This document shows positions 6,474-15,700 of a stretch of 64,000 nucleotides of DNA, piece by piece (the first letter of the stretch is position 1; each line of letters begins with the position of its first letter). The stretch is from Rhizobium sp. J15. GTDB lineage: Bacteria; Pseudomonadota; Alphaproteobacteria; Rhizobiales; Rhizobiaceae. The translations under genes were made by a program, and so were the position numbers. The DNA is taken from assembly GCF_002531825.1 (NCBI RefSeq), contig NZ_NWSX01000006.1:186001-250000 (forward strand), given 5' to 3'. Under the pieces are notes generated by a model, which saw only the letters and a program-made list of their open reading frames with translations, was not told where the DNA came from and searched no databases.

Positions 6474-8357
6474 ATGATCACGATCACAGACATTTCCGCC
6501 CGCATCGCCGGCCGCCTGCTTCTCGACAATGCCAGCGTGTCGCTGCCTTCGGGCACGAAGGCCGGCCTCGTCGGGCGTAACGGCGCGGGCAAATCCACGC
6601 TGTTTCGTGTCATCACCGGTGATCTCAGCGCGGAAACCGGATCGGTATCGATCCCCAAGGGTGCGCGCATCGGCCAGGTGGCGCAGGAAGCGCCCGGAAC
6701 CGAGGATTCGCTGATCGAGATCGTGCTTGCGGCCGACAAGGAACGCGCGGCACTTCTTGCCGAAGCCGAAACGGCGAGCGATCCGCACCGCATCGCCGAA
6801 ATCCAGATGCGCCTCATCGATATCGATGCGCATTCGGCCGAAGCGCGCGCGGCAAGCATTCTCGCCGGCCTGGGCTTCGACCAGGCTGCGCAAGCCCGTC
6901 CAGCCTCCTCCTTCTCCGGCGGCTGGCGCATGCGCGTGGCGCTTGCGGCCGTGCTGTTTGCCGAGCCGGATCTGCTTCTGCTCGACGAGCCGACCAACTA
7001 TCTCGATCTCGAAGGTACGATGTGGCTGGAGGACTATATCCGCCGCTATCCGCACACCGTCATCATCATCAGCCACGACCGCGACCTCTTGAACAACGCG
7101 GTCAATTCCATCGTGCATCTCGACCAGAGGAAGCTCACCTTCTACCGCGGCAATTACGACCAGTTCGAGCGGCAGAAGGCGGAAGCCGACGAGCTGCAGA
7201 CGAAAGCCAAGGCGAAGAACGAGGCGGCGCGCAAACATCTGCAGAGCTTCATCGATCGCTTCAAGGCCAAGGCCTCCAAGGCGCGGCAGGCGCAGTCGCG
7301 CGTCAAGGCGCTCGAGCGCATGGGAACCGTCGCGGCCGTCATCGAAGACCATGTGCAGCCGATCACCTTCCCCGAGCCGGAGAAGCAGCCCGCTTCGCCG
7401 ATCGTCGCGATCCAGGGCGGCGCCGTCGGCTATGAGCCCGGCAAGCCGATCCTGAAGAACCTCAGCCTGCGCATCGACAATGACGACCGTATCGCCCTGC
7501 TCGGCTCCAACGGCAACGGCAAGTCGACCTTCGCCAAGTTCATCTCCGGCCGGCTGGCGCCGGAGAGCGGCGAAGTCCGGCTCGCGCCGGGCCTGAAGAT
7601 CGGCTTCTTCGCGCAACATCAGCTCGATGACCTCATCCCCGAGCAGTCGGCGGTGGAGCATGTGCGCCGGCTGATGCCGGCCGAGCCGGAAGCCAAGGTG
7701 CGCGCCCGCGTGGCGCAGATGGGGCTCGCGACCGAGAAAATGGCGACGGCCGCCAAGGATCTTTCCGGCGGCGAAAAGGCCCGCCTGCTGATGGGGCTTG
7801 CCGCCTTCCATGCGCCGAACCTGCTCATCCTCGACGAACCGACCAACCATCTCGACATCGACAGCCGCCGCGCGTTGATCGAAGCGCTGAACGACTACGA
7901 CGGCGCAGTCATCCTGATCTCGCACGATCGCCACCTGATCGAAGCGACGGTCGACCGCCTCTGGCTGGTCAATGGCGGCACCGTCACCAGTTTCGAAGGC
8001 GATATGGACGAATACCGGGACCTGATCGTCAGCTCCGGCAGAAAAAAAGAAGAGAAGCCGCAGGCCGCCGACGAGACGACATCGAAGGCCGACCAGCGCA
8101 AGCTCAATGCGGAAAAGCGCGCCTCGCTGACGCCGCTCAGGAAAAAGATCAACGAAATCGAATCCTTGACGGCCAAGCTGGAGAAACAGATTCAGGCGCT
8201 TGACGCAGAACTTGCGGACCCCGCCCTCTACGAGAAAACGCCCGCCAAGGCCGCCGAGAAGGCAAAGCAGCGCGGCGAGGCCGCGGCAAAACTCGCCGCC
8301 GCCGAAGAAGATTGGCTGATGCTGTCGGCCGAATATGAAGAGGCGATGGCAGGATAG
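6474..8357 (+). CDS. ABC-F family ATPase
   Basis: 627 residues with two ATP-binding cassettes and no membrane segments, so a soluble ABC-F protein acting at the ribosome rather than a transporter. Domain 1: Walker A 'GRNGAGKST' (34-42), signature 'SFSGGWRMR', Walker B 'LLLLDEPTNYLD'. The linker (~240-290) is Lys/Ala-rich and charged as in ABC-F proteins. Domain 2: 'GSNGNGKST' (~342-351), 'LSGGEKAR', 'LLILDEPTNHLD'. A charged C-terminal coiled coil spans ~545-627, resembling the YheS/Uup branch. Which branch it belongs to is uncertain. Confidence 0.93.
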   Translation: MITITDISARIAGRLLLDNASVSLPSGTKAGLVGRNGAGKSTLFRVITGDLSAETGSVSIPKGARIGQVAQEAPGTEDSLIEIVLAADKERAALLAEAETASDPHRIAEIQMRLIDIDAHSAEARAASILAGLGFDQAAQARPASSFSGGWRMRVALAAVLFAEPDLLLLDEPTNYLDLEGTMWLEDYIRRYPHTVIIISHDRDLLNNAVNSIVHLDQRKLTFYRGNYDQFERQKAEADELQTKAKAKNEAARKHLQSFIDRFKAKASKARQAQSRVKALERMGTVAAVIEDHVQPITFPEPEKQPASPIVAIQGGAVGYEPGKPILKNLSLRIDNDDRIALLGSNGNGKSTFAKFISGRLAPESGEVRLAPGLKIGFFAQHQLDDLIPEQSAVEHVRRLMPAEPEAKVRARVAQMGLATEKMATAAKDLSGGEKARLLMGLAAFHAPNLLILDEPTNHLDIDSRRALIEALNDYDGAVILISHDRHLIEATVDRLWLVNGGTVTSFEGDMDEYRDLIVSSGRKKEEKPQAADETTSKADQRKLNAEKRASLTPLRKKINEIESLTAKLEKQIQALDAELADPALYEKTPAKAAEKAKQRGEAAAKLAAAEEDWLMLSAEYEEAMAG

Positions 8358-8483
8358 CCACAGCCATCAATGAAACGCGGCGAAGCGCCACGTTTCGGCA
8401 CAATTCCGGCCGATCTCAACCGATCGTTAACCATAATTCGAAAGGTTGCCTCAACATTCATTACTGATTTGTTGAGCCCTTTC

Positions 8484-9332
8484 ATGCATCGTTTTTTCGT
8501 TCTGTCCTGCATCGTCCTGACAGCCGCCCTCACCGCCTGCGGCACGACCAGACAAGCTCCTGACACATCGATCAAAACCTCCTCGGTGATTGCCCCCGAA
8601 GGGCAAAAGCCTGCCGATATGGCCGATGGCGATGCCACACCGCTCCTTCCGGCCGGCCCGCATCATCTGGCCGGACGAACGCTGGAGGTCGGCTCGCTTG
8701 CCGATCTCAAGCTCGACAACAAGGAAGTGATCCTGAGTTTCGACGACGGTCCGGTGCCCGGGCGGACGGACAAGGTGCTGGCAACGCTCGACCAGTTCGG
8801 CGTCAAAGGCGCCTTCATGATGGTCGGCCAGATGGCCGAGATGCACCCGAAGCTCGCCCGCAAGGTGGCGATGGACGGCAATACGATCGGCAGCCACACC
8901 TACCGGCACGCCAACCTGAATGCGCTGAGCTTCGAAGCGGCGATGGCCGAAGTCATGAAGGGCGAAATGGCGGTGACCAAGGCGACCGGAACGGATGTCT
9001 CCTTCTTCCGCTTCCCCTACCTTGCCGAGAGCCATAAGCTGCGCGCCGCAATCGCCATGCGCGACATGGTGGTCATGGATGTCGATATCGACAGCAAGGA
9101 CTATTTCACCGGAACGCCGGCCTCGGTGACCCAGCGGACCATGGACCTGCTGCACAGACGCGGCCACGGCATCGTCCTGATGCACGACATCCACAAGCGG
9201 ACCGCGACGATGCTGCCGACCCTGCTGTCGAAACTCGAGGCCGAAGGCTACAAGGTGGTGACGCTGAAATTCAAGGGGACTCGCGCCCCGAGCAATCTCG
9301 TCGCCTCAGCCGATCTCACCACGACCCGCTAA
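8484..9332 (+). CDS. Polysaccharide deacetylase (NodB-like) lipoprotein
   Basis: 282 residues. The start at ATG 8484 gives a clean lipoprotein signal, 'MHRFFVLSCIVLTAALTAC', with lipobox LTAC and lipidated Cys19. The mature part carries a NodB homology domain: motif 1 'LSFDDGPVPGRTDKVL' with the catalytic Asp pair, motif 2 'GSHTYRHANL' with the metal-binding His pair, and the later 'FFRFPYLAES' and 'GIVLMHDIHKRT'. Such enzymes de-N-acetylate peptidoglycan or other amino-sugar polymers; anchoring to a membrane in the envelope fits a cell-wall substrate. It is not part of a nod cluster. Confidence 0.9.
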   Translation: MHRFFVLSCIVLTAALTACGTTRQAPDTSIKTSSVIAPEGQKPADMADGDATPLLPAGPHHLAGRTLEVGSLADLKLDNKEVILSFDDGPVPGRTDKVLATLDQFGVKGAFMMVGQMAEMHPKLARKVAMDGNTIGSHTYRHANLNALSFEAAMAEVMKGEMAVTKATGTDVSFFRFPYLAESHKLRAAIAMRDMVVMDVDIDSKDYFTGTPASVTQRTMDLLHRRGHGIVLMHDIHKRTATMLPTLLSKLEAEGYKVVTLKFKGTRAPSNLVASADLTTTR

Positions 9333-9364
9333 GGCGGGTTGCAAAGGCGGGACCGGCTGTCCTC

Positions 9365-9481
9365 GAGCCTTTCCTGGTCAGATTGAAGCATTCTGCCGGA
9401 GCAGGTTGGCTGAAACGGGCCGGTCGATCATCCGACTCCTTTTGAGCCAACAGAATGCTTCAATCTGACCAGGAAAGGCTC
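9365..9481. repeat. 117-bp intergenic element with perfect 31-bp terminal inverted repeats
   Basis: The arms at 9365-9395 and 9451-9481 are exact reverse complements over 31 nt. Inside, TTGGCT (near 9406) pairs with AGCCAA (near 9445), extending the structure. It lies between the deacetylase and S9 peptidase genes and has no coding capacity. As RNA it would form a long hairpin that could also end transcription. It resembles other rhizobial intergenic palindromes by form only; the arm sequence differs from the element at 660-802. Confidence 0.8.
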
Positions 9482-9520
9482 TAAACCAGTGCGATCGCAA
9501 TGAAAGCCGATAGGTCCGAC

Positions 9521-11560
9521 ATGAATCTTCACCTCGAAACGGACGACGATCTCCGCACCCGCCAGTTCATCGACGAGCACAACGCGCACTCGGACACGGC
9601 GCTTAGAACGGCTGAGTTCGCCGCGGATCGCGATGCGATCAAGGCGCTGATCGAGCGGCAGGACAGGCTGATCATCCCAATGCGGCGGGGCAGCTGGCTG
9701 TTCGACTTCCGCCAGACCAAGGACAATCCGCTCGGCGTCTGGCTTCGCCTGCCCGCCAGCCAGAACCCGTCGCCTGATGCCGAGTGGGAGCCGGTATTCG
9801 ATCTCGACGCCTTCTGCGTCAGCGAGGGCAAGCGCTGGAACTGGCGCGGCGCCGTGACCTGCCCCTGGGAGCCGACGCGTGTGCTGCTCCTTCTGTCAGA
9901 CGGCGGCTCCGACCTTCTCCGGTTGCTCGAATTCGACGCCGAAACCAGGCAGGTCGTCGAGGGCGGCTTCGACACCCCCGCCGTGCGGTCGCACGCCAAT
10001 TGGCTGAGCCGCGACGAAATCTGTTATTTCGGTTCCATCGACCGATTTTCGGCGACCCGCTCCGGATGGCCGCGCGTCGGGCGGCGGCTGAAGCGCGGGC
10101 AGCGGCCGGAAGATGCCGCCGTCATGTTCGAGGCTGCGGACGAAGATGTCTACGGCTCCAATCTCGTCATCGACCCCGCCCTGTCCGGTGGCTCGCGGGA
10201 TGCCGGATTGATCAGCATTTTTGTCGCCGGTCATGAGATCGGCGTCGCAAGCGCTTTTCTCATCGACGACGATGGTAAGCGGCAGCGCATCGATCTGCCT
10301 GCGGAGGCCGACTTCCAGTTCAATCGCAATCATTGCCTCTGGAGGGCGAAGACCGACGAGCGCGTTCCCACCGGCAGCCTCGTGCTGCAGCGCTTCGATC
10401 CGACATCTGAGAGCGTGCTCGGGCCGAAGCGGATCCTGTTCCAGCCCGGCGAAGGCCAGTCCATCTCACAGCTGATGCTGATGCGCGAATGGTGCGTCTT
10501 CATCATCTCCGACCGGCTGCGTCCGCGTCTGATGGTGCTCGATCTGACAAGGCAGGATGCCGAACAGCGCGAGATCCCGCTGCCCGCGGACATGCAGACG
10601 GCCCATTTCAGACCACTCTACGCGGATCTGCATCTCGGCGACGATACGCTTCATATCGTCGGCCAGGGTTTTCTGCAGCCTCCGGTCTGTTACCGCCTGG
10701 AACTCTCGGATCGCAGCAGAGAGGCCGAGCCGGTTTTTGTCGCGGCCGCACCGAGTTATTTCGATGCAACGGATATGTCGTCCGAACTGCTGGAAGCTGT
10801 CTCAGAAGACGGAACAAGGGTTACATATCGGCTGGTGTTGCCGAGGCAGTGGACCAAGGGAGAACTGCCGGTGCTGCTTTATGGCTATGGCGGCTTCGAT
10901 GTTGCTCTCTCGCCGAGCTATTCCGGCGTAACGGGACGCTGGCTGGAGCAAGGCGGCGCCTTTGTGCAGGCCTATATCCGCGGCGGCGGCGAATTCGGAC
11001 CCGACTGGTATCGCAGCGCCAAGCGGCAGGGACGAGACAAAGCCTTTGCCGATTTCGTCGCCATTGCCCGCGATCTCGTTGCCCGCGGCTACACCGTGCC
11101 GTCGCGGATCGCCTGCCAGGGCGGCAGCAATGGCGGCCTGCTGACGGGCGTCATGCTGACACGCTATCCGCAGGATTTCGGCGCCGTCTGGTGCCAGGTG
11201 CCGGTGCTCGACATGACGCGCTTCCATCTGTTCAGCGCAGGAAAAGCTTGGATGGACGAATATGGCGACCCCGACATGCCGGAGGACCGGGATTTCATGC
11301 TCGGCTATTCGCCGCTTCACAATGTCAGGCCGGCAGCCGAGATCACCTATCCGCCGATCTACATCGAAAGCTCGGCCAATGACGACCGCGTGCATCCCTC
11401 GCATGCGCGCCGCTTTGCCGCGCGGCTCGAGGAGGCAGGGCATCGGCCGTTCTTCCACGAATTCGGTTCGGGCGGGCATGGCGGCGACGGCAATTCCGAG
11501 GAGCGCGCGGCCCGCGTAGCGATGGGTTACAGCTTCCTTCGCCAGACCATCAAGCGCTAA
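9521..11560 (+). CDS. Prolyl oligopeptidase family (S9A) serine peptidase
   Basis: About 679 residues. The N-terminal ~420 residues fit a beta-propeller; the C-terminal alpha/beta hydrolase carries the triad: Ser ~536 in 'CQGGSNGGLLTG', Asp in 'ESSANDDRVHPSHARR', His in 'GSGGHGGDGNSEERA'. Upstream, 'LYGYGGFDVALSPSYS' is the usual S9A strand-loop before the nucleophile. No signal peptide is seen, so it is probably cytoplasmic and cleaves short Pro-containing peptides. ATG 9521 has a weak AGG upstream; an in-frame ATG at 9500 has none, so the shorter form is chosen with modest confidence. Confidence 0.9.
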   Translation: MNLHLETDDDLRTRQFIDEHNAHSDTALRTAEFAADRDAIKALIERQDRLIIPMRRGSWLFDFRQTKDNPLGVWLRLPASQNPSPDAEWEPVFDLDAFCVSEGKRWNWRGAVTCPWEPTRVLLLLSDGGSDLLRLLEFDAETRQVVEGGFDTPAVRSHANWLSRDEICYFGSIDRFSATRSGWPRVGRRLKRGQRPEDAAVMFEAADEDVYGSNLVIDPALSGGSRDAGLISIFVAGHEIGVASAFLIDDDGKRQRIDLPAEADFQFNRNHCLWRAKTDERVPTGSLVLQRFDPTSESVLGPKRILFQPGEGQSISQLMLMREWCVFIISDRLRPRLMVLDLTRQDAEQREIPLPADMQTAHFRPLYADLHLGDDTLHIVGQGFLQPPVCYRLELSDRSREAEPVFVAAAPSYFDATDMSSELLEAVSEDGTRVTYRLVLPRQWTKGELPVLLYGYGGFDVALSPSYSGVTGRWLEQGGAFVQAYIRGGGEFGPDWYRSAKRQGRDKAFADFVAIARDLVARGYTVPSRIACQGGSNGGLLTGVMLTRYPQDFGAVWCQVPVLDMTRFHLFSAGKAWMDEYGDPDMPEDRDFMLGYSPLHNVRPAAEITYPPIYIESSANDDRVHPSHARRFAARLEEAGHRPFFHEFGSGGHGGDGNSEERAARVAMGYSFLRQTIKR

Positions 11561-11637
11561 AGCACGTCGCGTAAAACTGTGCAGCGATTTTTGCGGCAAC
11601 GACATGCGTAAAAACAAGGACCTAAGGCGGCAGGAGC
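11561..11637. repeat. Dispersed rhizobial palindromic repeat (GCATGTCG type), copy 1
   Basis: Begins right at the S9 peptidase stop. GCACGTCG (11561-11568) pairs with CGACATGC (11599-11606) with one mismatch, and a following CCTAAGGCG near 11621 pairs with CGCCTTAGG near 11660. The core 'AAAACTGTGCAGCG' is the complement of 'CGCTGCACAGTTTT' in the copy near 39174, so the two are related elements. Confidence 0.6.
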
Positions 11638-11690
11638 GAACCTGAAAGATCGCGACGCGCCTTAGGATGCGATAGAATGCAGGAGGAGAG

Positions 11691-11718
11691 CTTGTCGGCG
11701 CTCCTCTTTCTGCTACAA
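11691..11718 (+). promoter_or_regulatory. Candidate promoter for the galactose dehydrogenase gene
   Basis: CTTGTC (11691-11696), a 16-nt spacer and CTACAA (11713-11718) fit the rhizobial housekeeping pattern CTTGAC-N16/17-CTATAT loosely. It lies ~45 nt before the ATG. Confidence 0.4.
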
Positions 11719-11762
11719 GAAGCGCAATAAATCATACTTTTCACAGGCTCGAGCGAAACACC

Positions 11763-12686
11763 ATGTCTCCTATCAACCTCGCCATCGTTGGCGTCGGCAA
11801 GATTGTCCGCGACCAGCACCTTCCCTCCATCGCCAAGAACCCGGACTTCAAGCTCGTCGCCACGGCAAGCCGCCACGGCACGGTCGAAGGCATCAACGCC
11901 TATACGACGATCGACGCGATGCTCGATGCCGAGCCCTCGATCGATGCCGTTTCGCTCTGCATGCCGCCGCAATATCGCTACGAGGCAGCCTATAAGGCGC
12001 TCGTCGCCGGCAAGCATGTCTTCCTGGAAAAGCCGCCGGGCGCAACGCTCAGCGAAGTTGCCGATCTCGAGGCGCTTGCCGCAAGGCAAGGCGCGTCGCT
12101 CTTTGCCAGCTGGCATTCGCGCTATGCGCCGGCCGTCGAGGCTGCCAAGGCGTTTCTTGCCTCGACCACGATCAACAGTGTGCATGTGATCTGGAAAGAA
12201 GATGTCCGCCACTGGCATCCGAACCAGGAATGGATCTGGCAGGCCGGCGGCCTTGGCGTTTTCGATCCCGGCATCAATGCGCTGTCGATCGTCACGCATA
12301 TCTTGAGTCCGATCTTCATCACCGGGGCCGTGCTCGAATTTCCTGAAAACCGCGATGCGCCGATCGCTGCCGACATTCGCTTCCAGAACGCGGAGGGCCT
12401 GCCGGTTCACGCCGAATTCGACTGGCGCCAGACCGGCAAGCAGAGCTGGGACATCGTCGCGGAAACGGCTGCCGGCCAGATGGTTCTCTCCGAAGGCGGC
12501 GCCAAACTTTCGATCAACGGCACGCTGACATTCGCCGAGCCGGAGCAGGAATACCCCTCGCTCTACCGCCGCTTCGCCGAAATCATCAAGGCCGGCAAAT
12601 CGGATGTCGATCTCGCACCGCTGCGCCATGTCGCCGACGCCTTCATGCTCGGCAAGCGGAAGTTCGTCGAAGCCTTCCACGACTGA
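11763..12686 (+). CDS. gal: D-galactose 1-dehydrogenase (Gfo/Idh/MocA family)
   Basis: 307 residues. The N-terminal Rossmann fold has 'AIVGVGKIVRDQHLPSI' and the family signature 'VFLEKPPGATLSE'. The central part, 'IWKEDVRHWHPNQEWIWQ' and 'GLGVFDPGINALSIVTH', closely follows the galactose dehydrogenase of Pseudomonas fluorescens as I recall it, which supports oxidation of D-galactose to galactonolactone with NAD(P)+, the first step of the DeLey-Doudoroff route. Cytoplasmic. No other galactose catabolic gene is nearby, so the substrate call rests on similarity only. Confidence 0.85.
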   Translation: MSPINLAIVGVGKIVRDQHLPSIAKNPDFKLVATASRHGTVEGINAYTTIDAMLDAEPSIDAVSLCMPPQYRYEAAYKALVAGKHVFLEKPPGATLSEVADLEALAARQGASLFASWHSRYAPAVEAAKAFLASTTINSVHVIWKEDVRHWHPNQEWIWQAGGLGVFDPGINALSIVTHILSPIFITGAVLEFPENRDAPIAADIRFQNAEGLPVHAEFDWRQTGKQSWDIVAETAAGQMVLSEGGAKLSINGTLTFAEPEQEYPSLYRRFAEIIKAGKSDVDLAPLRHVADAFMLGKRKFVEAFHD

Positions 12687-12742
12687 GTGATTGGCGGTCC
12701 TTGCCTGTCGGCCCGACGGCAAGGACCATCCCGACGGCACGT

Positions 12743-13195
12743 TTAAGCCTTCTTCTCCCAGCGCCCTTCCGGCGTCTGCTGCCAATAGGTGAGGTTATGC
12801 CCCTCGCCTTTCAGCCTCTTCCATTGCGAGCGTGCGGCGTCCAATTGCGCCTGGTCGTGACCGTCGAACATGAAGACGATGCGCTCATAGGCGGCGACGA
12901 CCGGCGGCGGCTCGGCGCCGTCGACGATGAAGCGCACGGTGGCTGCGTTGGCATTGTCCGATGTCACCGTCAAAAGTACCGGCTGGCTCTCGGCGAAATC
13001 CGCCTCATCGGTGCCATGCGGCAGGAAACTCTCCTCACGAAAAGTCCAAAGATGCGTATCGAGTGCATCGCGCCGCGCCGGCTCCCGCGTCTGCACGGCG
13101 ACGCGCCAGCCGCGCTCGACGCTTTTGTCGATGAGCGGCGGAAGCGCATCCTCCAGCCTGGTTTCGGTCAGATGATAGAAGAGAACGTCGGTCAT
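12743..13195 (-). CDS. holC: DNA polymerase III subunit chi
   Basis: 150 residues. HolC links the clamp-loader (with psi) to SSB at the replication fork. The N terminus '[19 protein letters not shown]' and the later 'VAAYERIVFMFDGHD' are typical of alphaproteobacterial chi subunits, and 'RSQWKRLKGEGHNLTYWQQ' ends the fold. The ATG overlaps the pepA stop by one nucleotide (TGATG), so it is co-translated with pepA, an association well known in many proteobacteria. Confidence 0.92.
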   Translation of the reverse strand: MTDVLFYHLTETRLEDALPPLIDKSVERGWRVAVQTREPARRDALDTHLWTFREESFLPHGTDEADFAESQPVLLTVTSDNANAATVRFIVDGAEPPPVVAAYERIVFMFDGHDQAQLDAARSQWKRLKGEGHNLTYWQQTPEGRWEKKA

Positions 13196-14685
13196 CAGGC
13201 TTCATAGTGGGCGCGGACGAGCTCGTCGAGCAGGCGCACGCCGAAACCGGACCCCCAGGACTGGTTGATCTCGTCCTGCGGCGAGCCCATCGCGGTGCCG
13301 GCGATATCGAGATGGGCCCAAGGCGTCTCCTGCACGAAGCGCTTGAGAAAATGCGCCGCCGTGATCGAGCCCGCCTGCCGGCCGCCGGTGTTCTTCATGT
13401 CGGCGAACTTGCTGTCGATCAGCTTGTCATAGTCCTTGCCGAGCGGCATGCGCCAGAGCTTCTCGTTGGTCGAAAGCCCGGCTGCCGTCAGTTGCCCCGA
13501 AAGCTTGTCGTCATTGGAGAACAGGCCCGCATGCACATTGCCGAGTGCGACGACGATCGCACCGGTCAGCGTGGCGAGATTGATCATGAACTGAGGCTTG
13601 AAACGATCGTTGCAGTACCAGAGCGCATCGCAGAGCACGAGGCGGCCTTCGGCATCGGTATTGATGACCTCGATCGTCTGGCCTGACATGGAGGTGACGA
13701 TATCGCCGGGACGCTGGGCGTTGCCGTCAGGCATGTTCTCGACCAGGCCGATGATGCCGACAGCGTTGACGGCGGCCTTGCGGGAGGCAAGCACATGCAT
13801 GAGGCCGGTGACGGCAGCGGCGCCGCCCATATCGCCCTTCATGTCCTCCATACCGGCCGCCGGCTTGATCGAAATACCGCCGGTATCGAAAACCACGCCC
13901 TTGCCGACGAAGGCGACGGGACGATCCTTGGGTTTTCCGCCTTTCCACTGCATGATCGCAAGACGGGGCGGGCGCACCGAGCCCTGGGCGACGCCGAGAA
14001 GGGCGCCCATGCCGAGACGGCGCATCTCCTTTTCGGTGAGGATCTCGACTTCGACGCCGAGCTTTTCCAGCTCCTTCGCCTTGGCCGCGAACTCGACCGG
14101 ACCAAGCACGTTCGGCGGCTCGTTGACGAGGTCGCGGGCGAGATTGACGCCGCCGGCAATCGCTTCGGAATGGGAAAAGGCCTTCTTTGCGCCGGCGGGA
14201 TCGGCGGTGACGATCGTCACCTTCACGGATTTCGCCGGCTTTTCCTCCTCGTCGTTCTTCTTCGTCTTGTAGGTATCGAAGCTATAGGCGCGCAGCAGCA
14301 AACCGAGCGCGAAATCGGCGGCTGCCCGGGCCGTCGTCTCGAGGCCGGGAACATCGATGAAGATTGCGGCCTTGTCGGTATTCTTGATTTTCGATGCAGC
14401 GGCACCTCCGGCCCTCAGCCAATCATGGGCGGTGAGTTCGGCAGCCTTGCCGAGCCCGATGACGACGATGCGCTCGACGGGGGCGGCTTCGGGAGCGACG
14501 ATATCGAGCGCGGCCATGGATCTCGCGGAGAACCGGCCGATCCTCGCAGCCTTGGCGACCACGCCGGCCGGATCGACCGTTTCGGCGCCCGCAGCGCTCT
14601 CGGCCTCAGTCGACTTCAGCAGGATCGCCAGGCCGCCGTTGAGTTTTGCCGACTTTGAGAATGAAATTTCGAACTTTGCTGACAT
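13195..14685 (-). CDS. pepA: Leucyl aminopeptidase (cytosol aminopeptidase, M17)
   Basis: 496 residues from ATG 14685, which has GGAG ~5 nt upstream. A hexameric two-metal M17 aminopeptidase that removes N-terminal residues from peptides. The C-terminal catalytic domain shows the metal and catalytic residues: '[16 protein letters not shown]' with catalytic Lys upstream, '[16 protein letters not shown]', and the signature '[10 protein letters not shown]'. The N-terminal ~180 residues are the variable macro-like domain, with a Lys-rich stretch '[16 protein letters not shown]'. In gammaproteobacteria PepA also binds DNA; nothing here supports that role. Followed by holC with a 1-nt overlap. Confidence 0.96.
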   Translation of the reverse strand: MSAKFEISFSKSAKLNGGLAILLKSTEAESAAGAETVDPAGVVAKAARIGRFSARSMAALDIVAPEAAPVERIVVIGLGKAAELTAHDWLRAGGAAASKIKNTDKAAIFIDVPGLETTARAAADFALGLLLRAYSFDTYKTKKNDEEEKPAKSVKVTIVTADPAGAKKAFSHSEAIAGGVNLARDLVNEPPNVLGPVEFAAKAKELEKLGVEVEILTEKEMRRLGMGALLGVAQGSVRPPRLAIMQWKGGKPKDRPVAFVGKGVVFDTGGISIKPAAGMEDMKGDMGGAAAVTGLMHVLASRKAAVNAVGIIGLVENMPDGNAQRPGDIVTSMSGQTIEVINTDAEGRLVLCDALWYCNDRFKPQFMINLATLTGAIVVALGNVHAGLFSNDDKLSGQLTAAGLSTNEKLWRMPLGKDYDKLIDSKFADMKNTGGRQAGSITAAHFLKRFVQETPWAHLDIAGTAMGSPQDEINQSWGSGFGVRLLDELVRAHYEA

Positions 14686-14724
14686 GTCTTCTCCGCTGGG
14701 ATTCTTCGGGATCCGTTCCCGGCG

Positions 14725-14753
14725 GATAATTTCGTGTTTGGCGGGTCTGTCAA
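14725..14753 (-). promoter_or_regulatory. Candidate promoter for pepA-holC
   Basis: On the minus strand TTGACA (14753-14748), a 17-nt spacer and ATTATC (14730-14725) give a consensus -35 and a good -10 about 40 nt before the pepA ATG. Confidence 0.6.
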
Positions 14754-14829
14754 TGGCTTGCGACAATTGTTATGGTCGCCCGCGGCCATCAGGGCCTCTC
14801 TGTTTTCGTCAGTTCCGTAGATATTCGCG

Positions 14830-15600
14830 TTGACAATTTTTTCGAAAAATCGATGGCACGGCTCGGCAATCCGCCTGCCGAAAACGACTTTCGGTGCATT
14901 CGTGCTGCTGTTCTGGACGTGGTGGGCGCTGCTTGCCGTGTTCCGCGCCTTTCCCGAAATAGACATCTATTTTTCCCGGCTTTTTTTCGTGGCGACGGAT
15001 TGCGATGCGACCGCCGCCGGCAGCATCTGCGGCGGTTTTCCCTATCGCGACTCGGGGAATTTCGACCTGCTGCGCACCATCTTCCTCCGCCTGCCCTATG
15101 TGGTGGCGATCGTGATGCTGTGGAAATTCATCGAATGTTATCAGCAGCATGGCGCGACTTTCAATGCCGAGAGGGCGCGCAAGCTCAAAGTCGCATTGGG
15201 AACGCTGCTGATCGGGCCGGTGCTGCTCGTCAATGTCATCCTGAAAGAACACTGGGGGCGGCCGCGGCCGCTGCAGACGGACATTTTTGGCGGCTCGCTG
15301 CATTTCGCCGAGGCGGGTTCGCTCGCCGGCAAATGCGTGTCGAACTGCTCCTTTGTCTCCGGCGAGGCGGCGAGCGCCGGCTGGCTGCTCTGCCTGCTGC
15401 TCTTCGTTCCGAAATCGCTGCGCTACGCAATCGTGCCGCCCGTGGTAGTGATCTCGATCCTCACACCGGCGATGCGGCTATCCTTCGGTGCGCATTACCT
15501 TTCCGATGTCGTGCTGGGATGGCTTTCCACGATCGTCATCTTCGCCGCGCTGCTGGCATTAACTGAGTCGCAACAGGGCCAAAAAAATTCTGAAATTTGA
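14830..15600 (+). CDS. PAP2-family membrane phosphatase with SGE in place of SGH
   Basis: 256 residues with about six hydrophobic segments, so an inner-membrane protein. Acid phosphatase motifs: C1 'KEHWGRPRP' (K-x6-RP), C2 'FVSGEAASA' where PSGH is expected, and C3 'RLSFGAHYLSDVVLG' (R-x5-H-x3-D). LpxE/LpxF lipid A phosphatases of Rhizobium belong to this superfamily, so lipid A, phosphatidylglycerophosphate or undecaprenyl pyrophosphate are possible substrates. The start is unsure: TTG 14830 is the first start codon after an in-frame stop and no ribosome site is evident. Confidence 0.8.
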   Translation: MTIFSKNRWHGSAIRLPKTTFGAFVLLFWTWWALLAVFRAFPEIDIYFSRLFFVATDCDATAAGSICGGFPYRDSGNFDLLRTIFLRLPYVVAIVMLWKFIECYQQHGATFNAERARKLKVALGTLLIGPVLLVNVILKEHWGRPRPLQTDIFGGSLHFAEAGSLAGKCVSNCSFVSGEAASAGWLLCLLLFVPKSLRYAIVPPVVVISILTPAMRLSFGAHYLSDVVLGWLSTIVIFAALLALTESQQGQKNSEI

Positions 15601-15619
15601 ATGAATTTTTGACACCAGC

Positions 15620-15639
15620 TTGTCGCAAAAGCGCGACAA
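15620..15639. other. Hairpin between the PAP2 and lptF genes
   Basis: TTGTCGC (15620-15626) and GCGACAA (15633-15639) form a 7-bp stem with a 6-nt loop, 60 nt before lptF. There is no T-tract. It overlaps a possible promoter (TTGACA just upstream), so it may be an operator or an mRNA leader hairpin. Confidence 0.35.
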
Positions 15640-15700
15640 AGAGCGTAGAGGGATTCTCCTGCAAGCCGCTTGGGCGTGCAGGGTGCTTTCAAGGGCCGGC

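Noticed and set aside
6300..7934. Long minus-strand open frame opposite the ABC-F gene
   Set aside because: It is the antisense of a clear ABC-F protein with Walker motifs; low-stop antisense frames are expected in this GC-rich genome, and the translation is Arg/Gly-rich without family motifs.
8484..9332. NodB itself
   Set aside because: The gene has the NodB homology domain but also a lipoprotein signal and no nod neighbours, so it is a cell-envelope deacetylase and not the chitooligosaccharide deacetylase of Nod factor synthesis.
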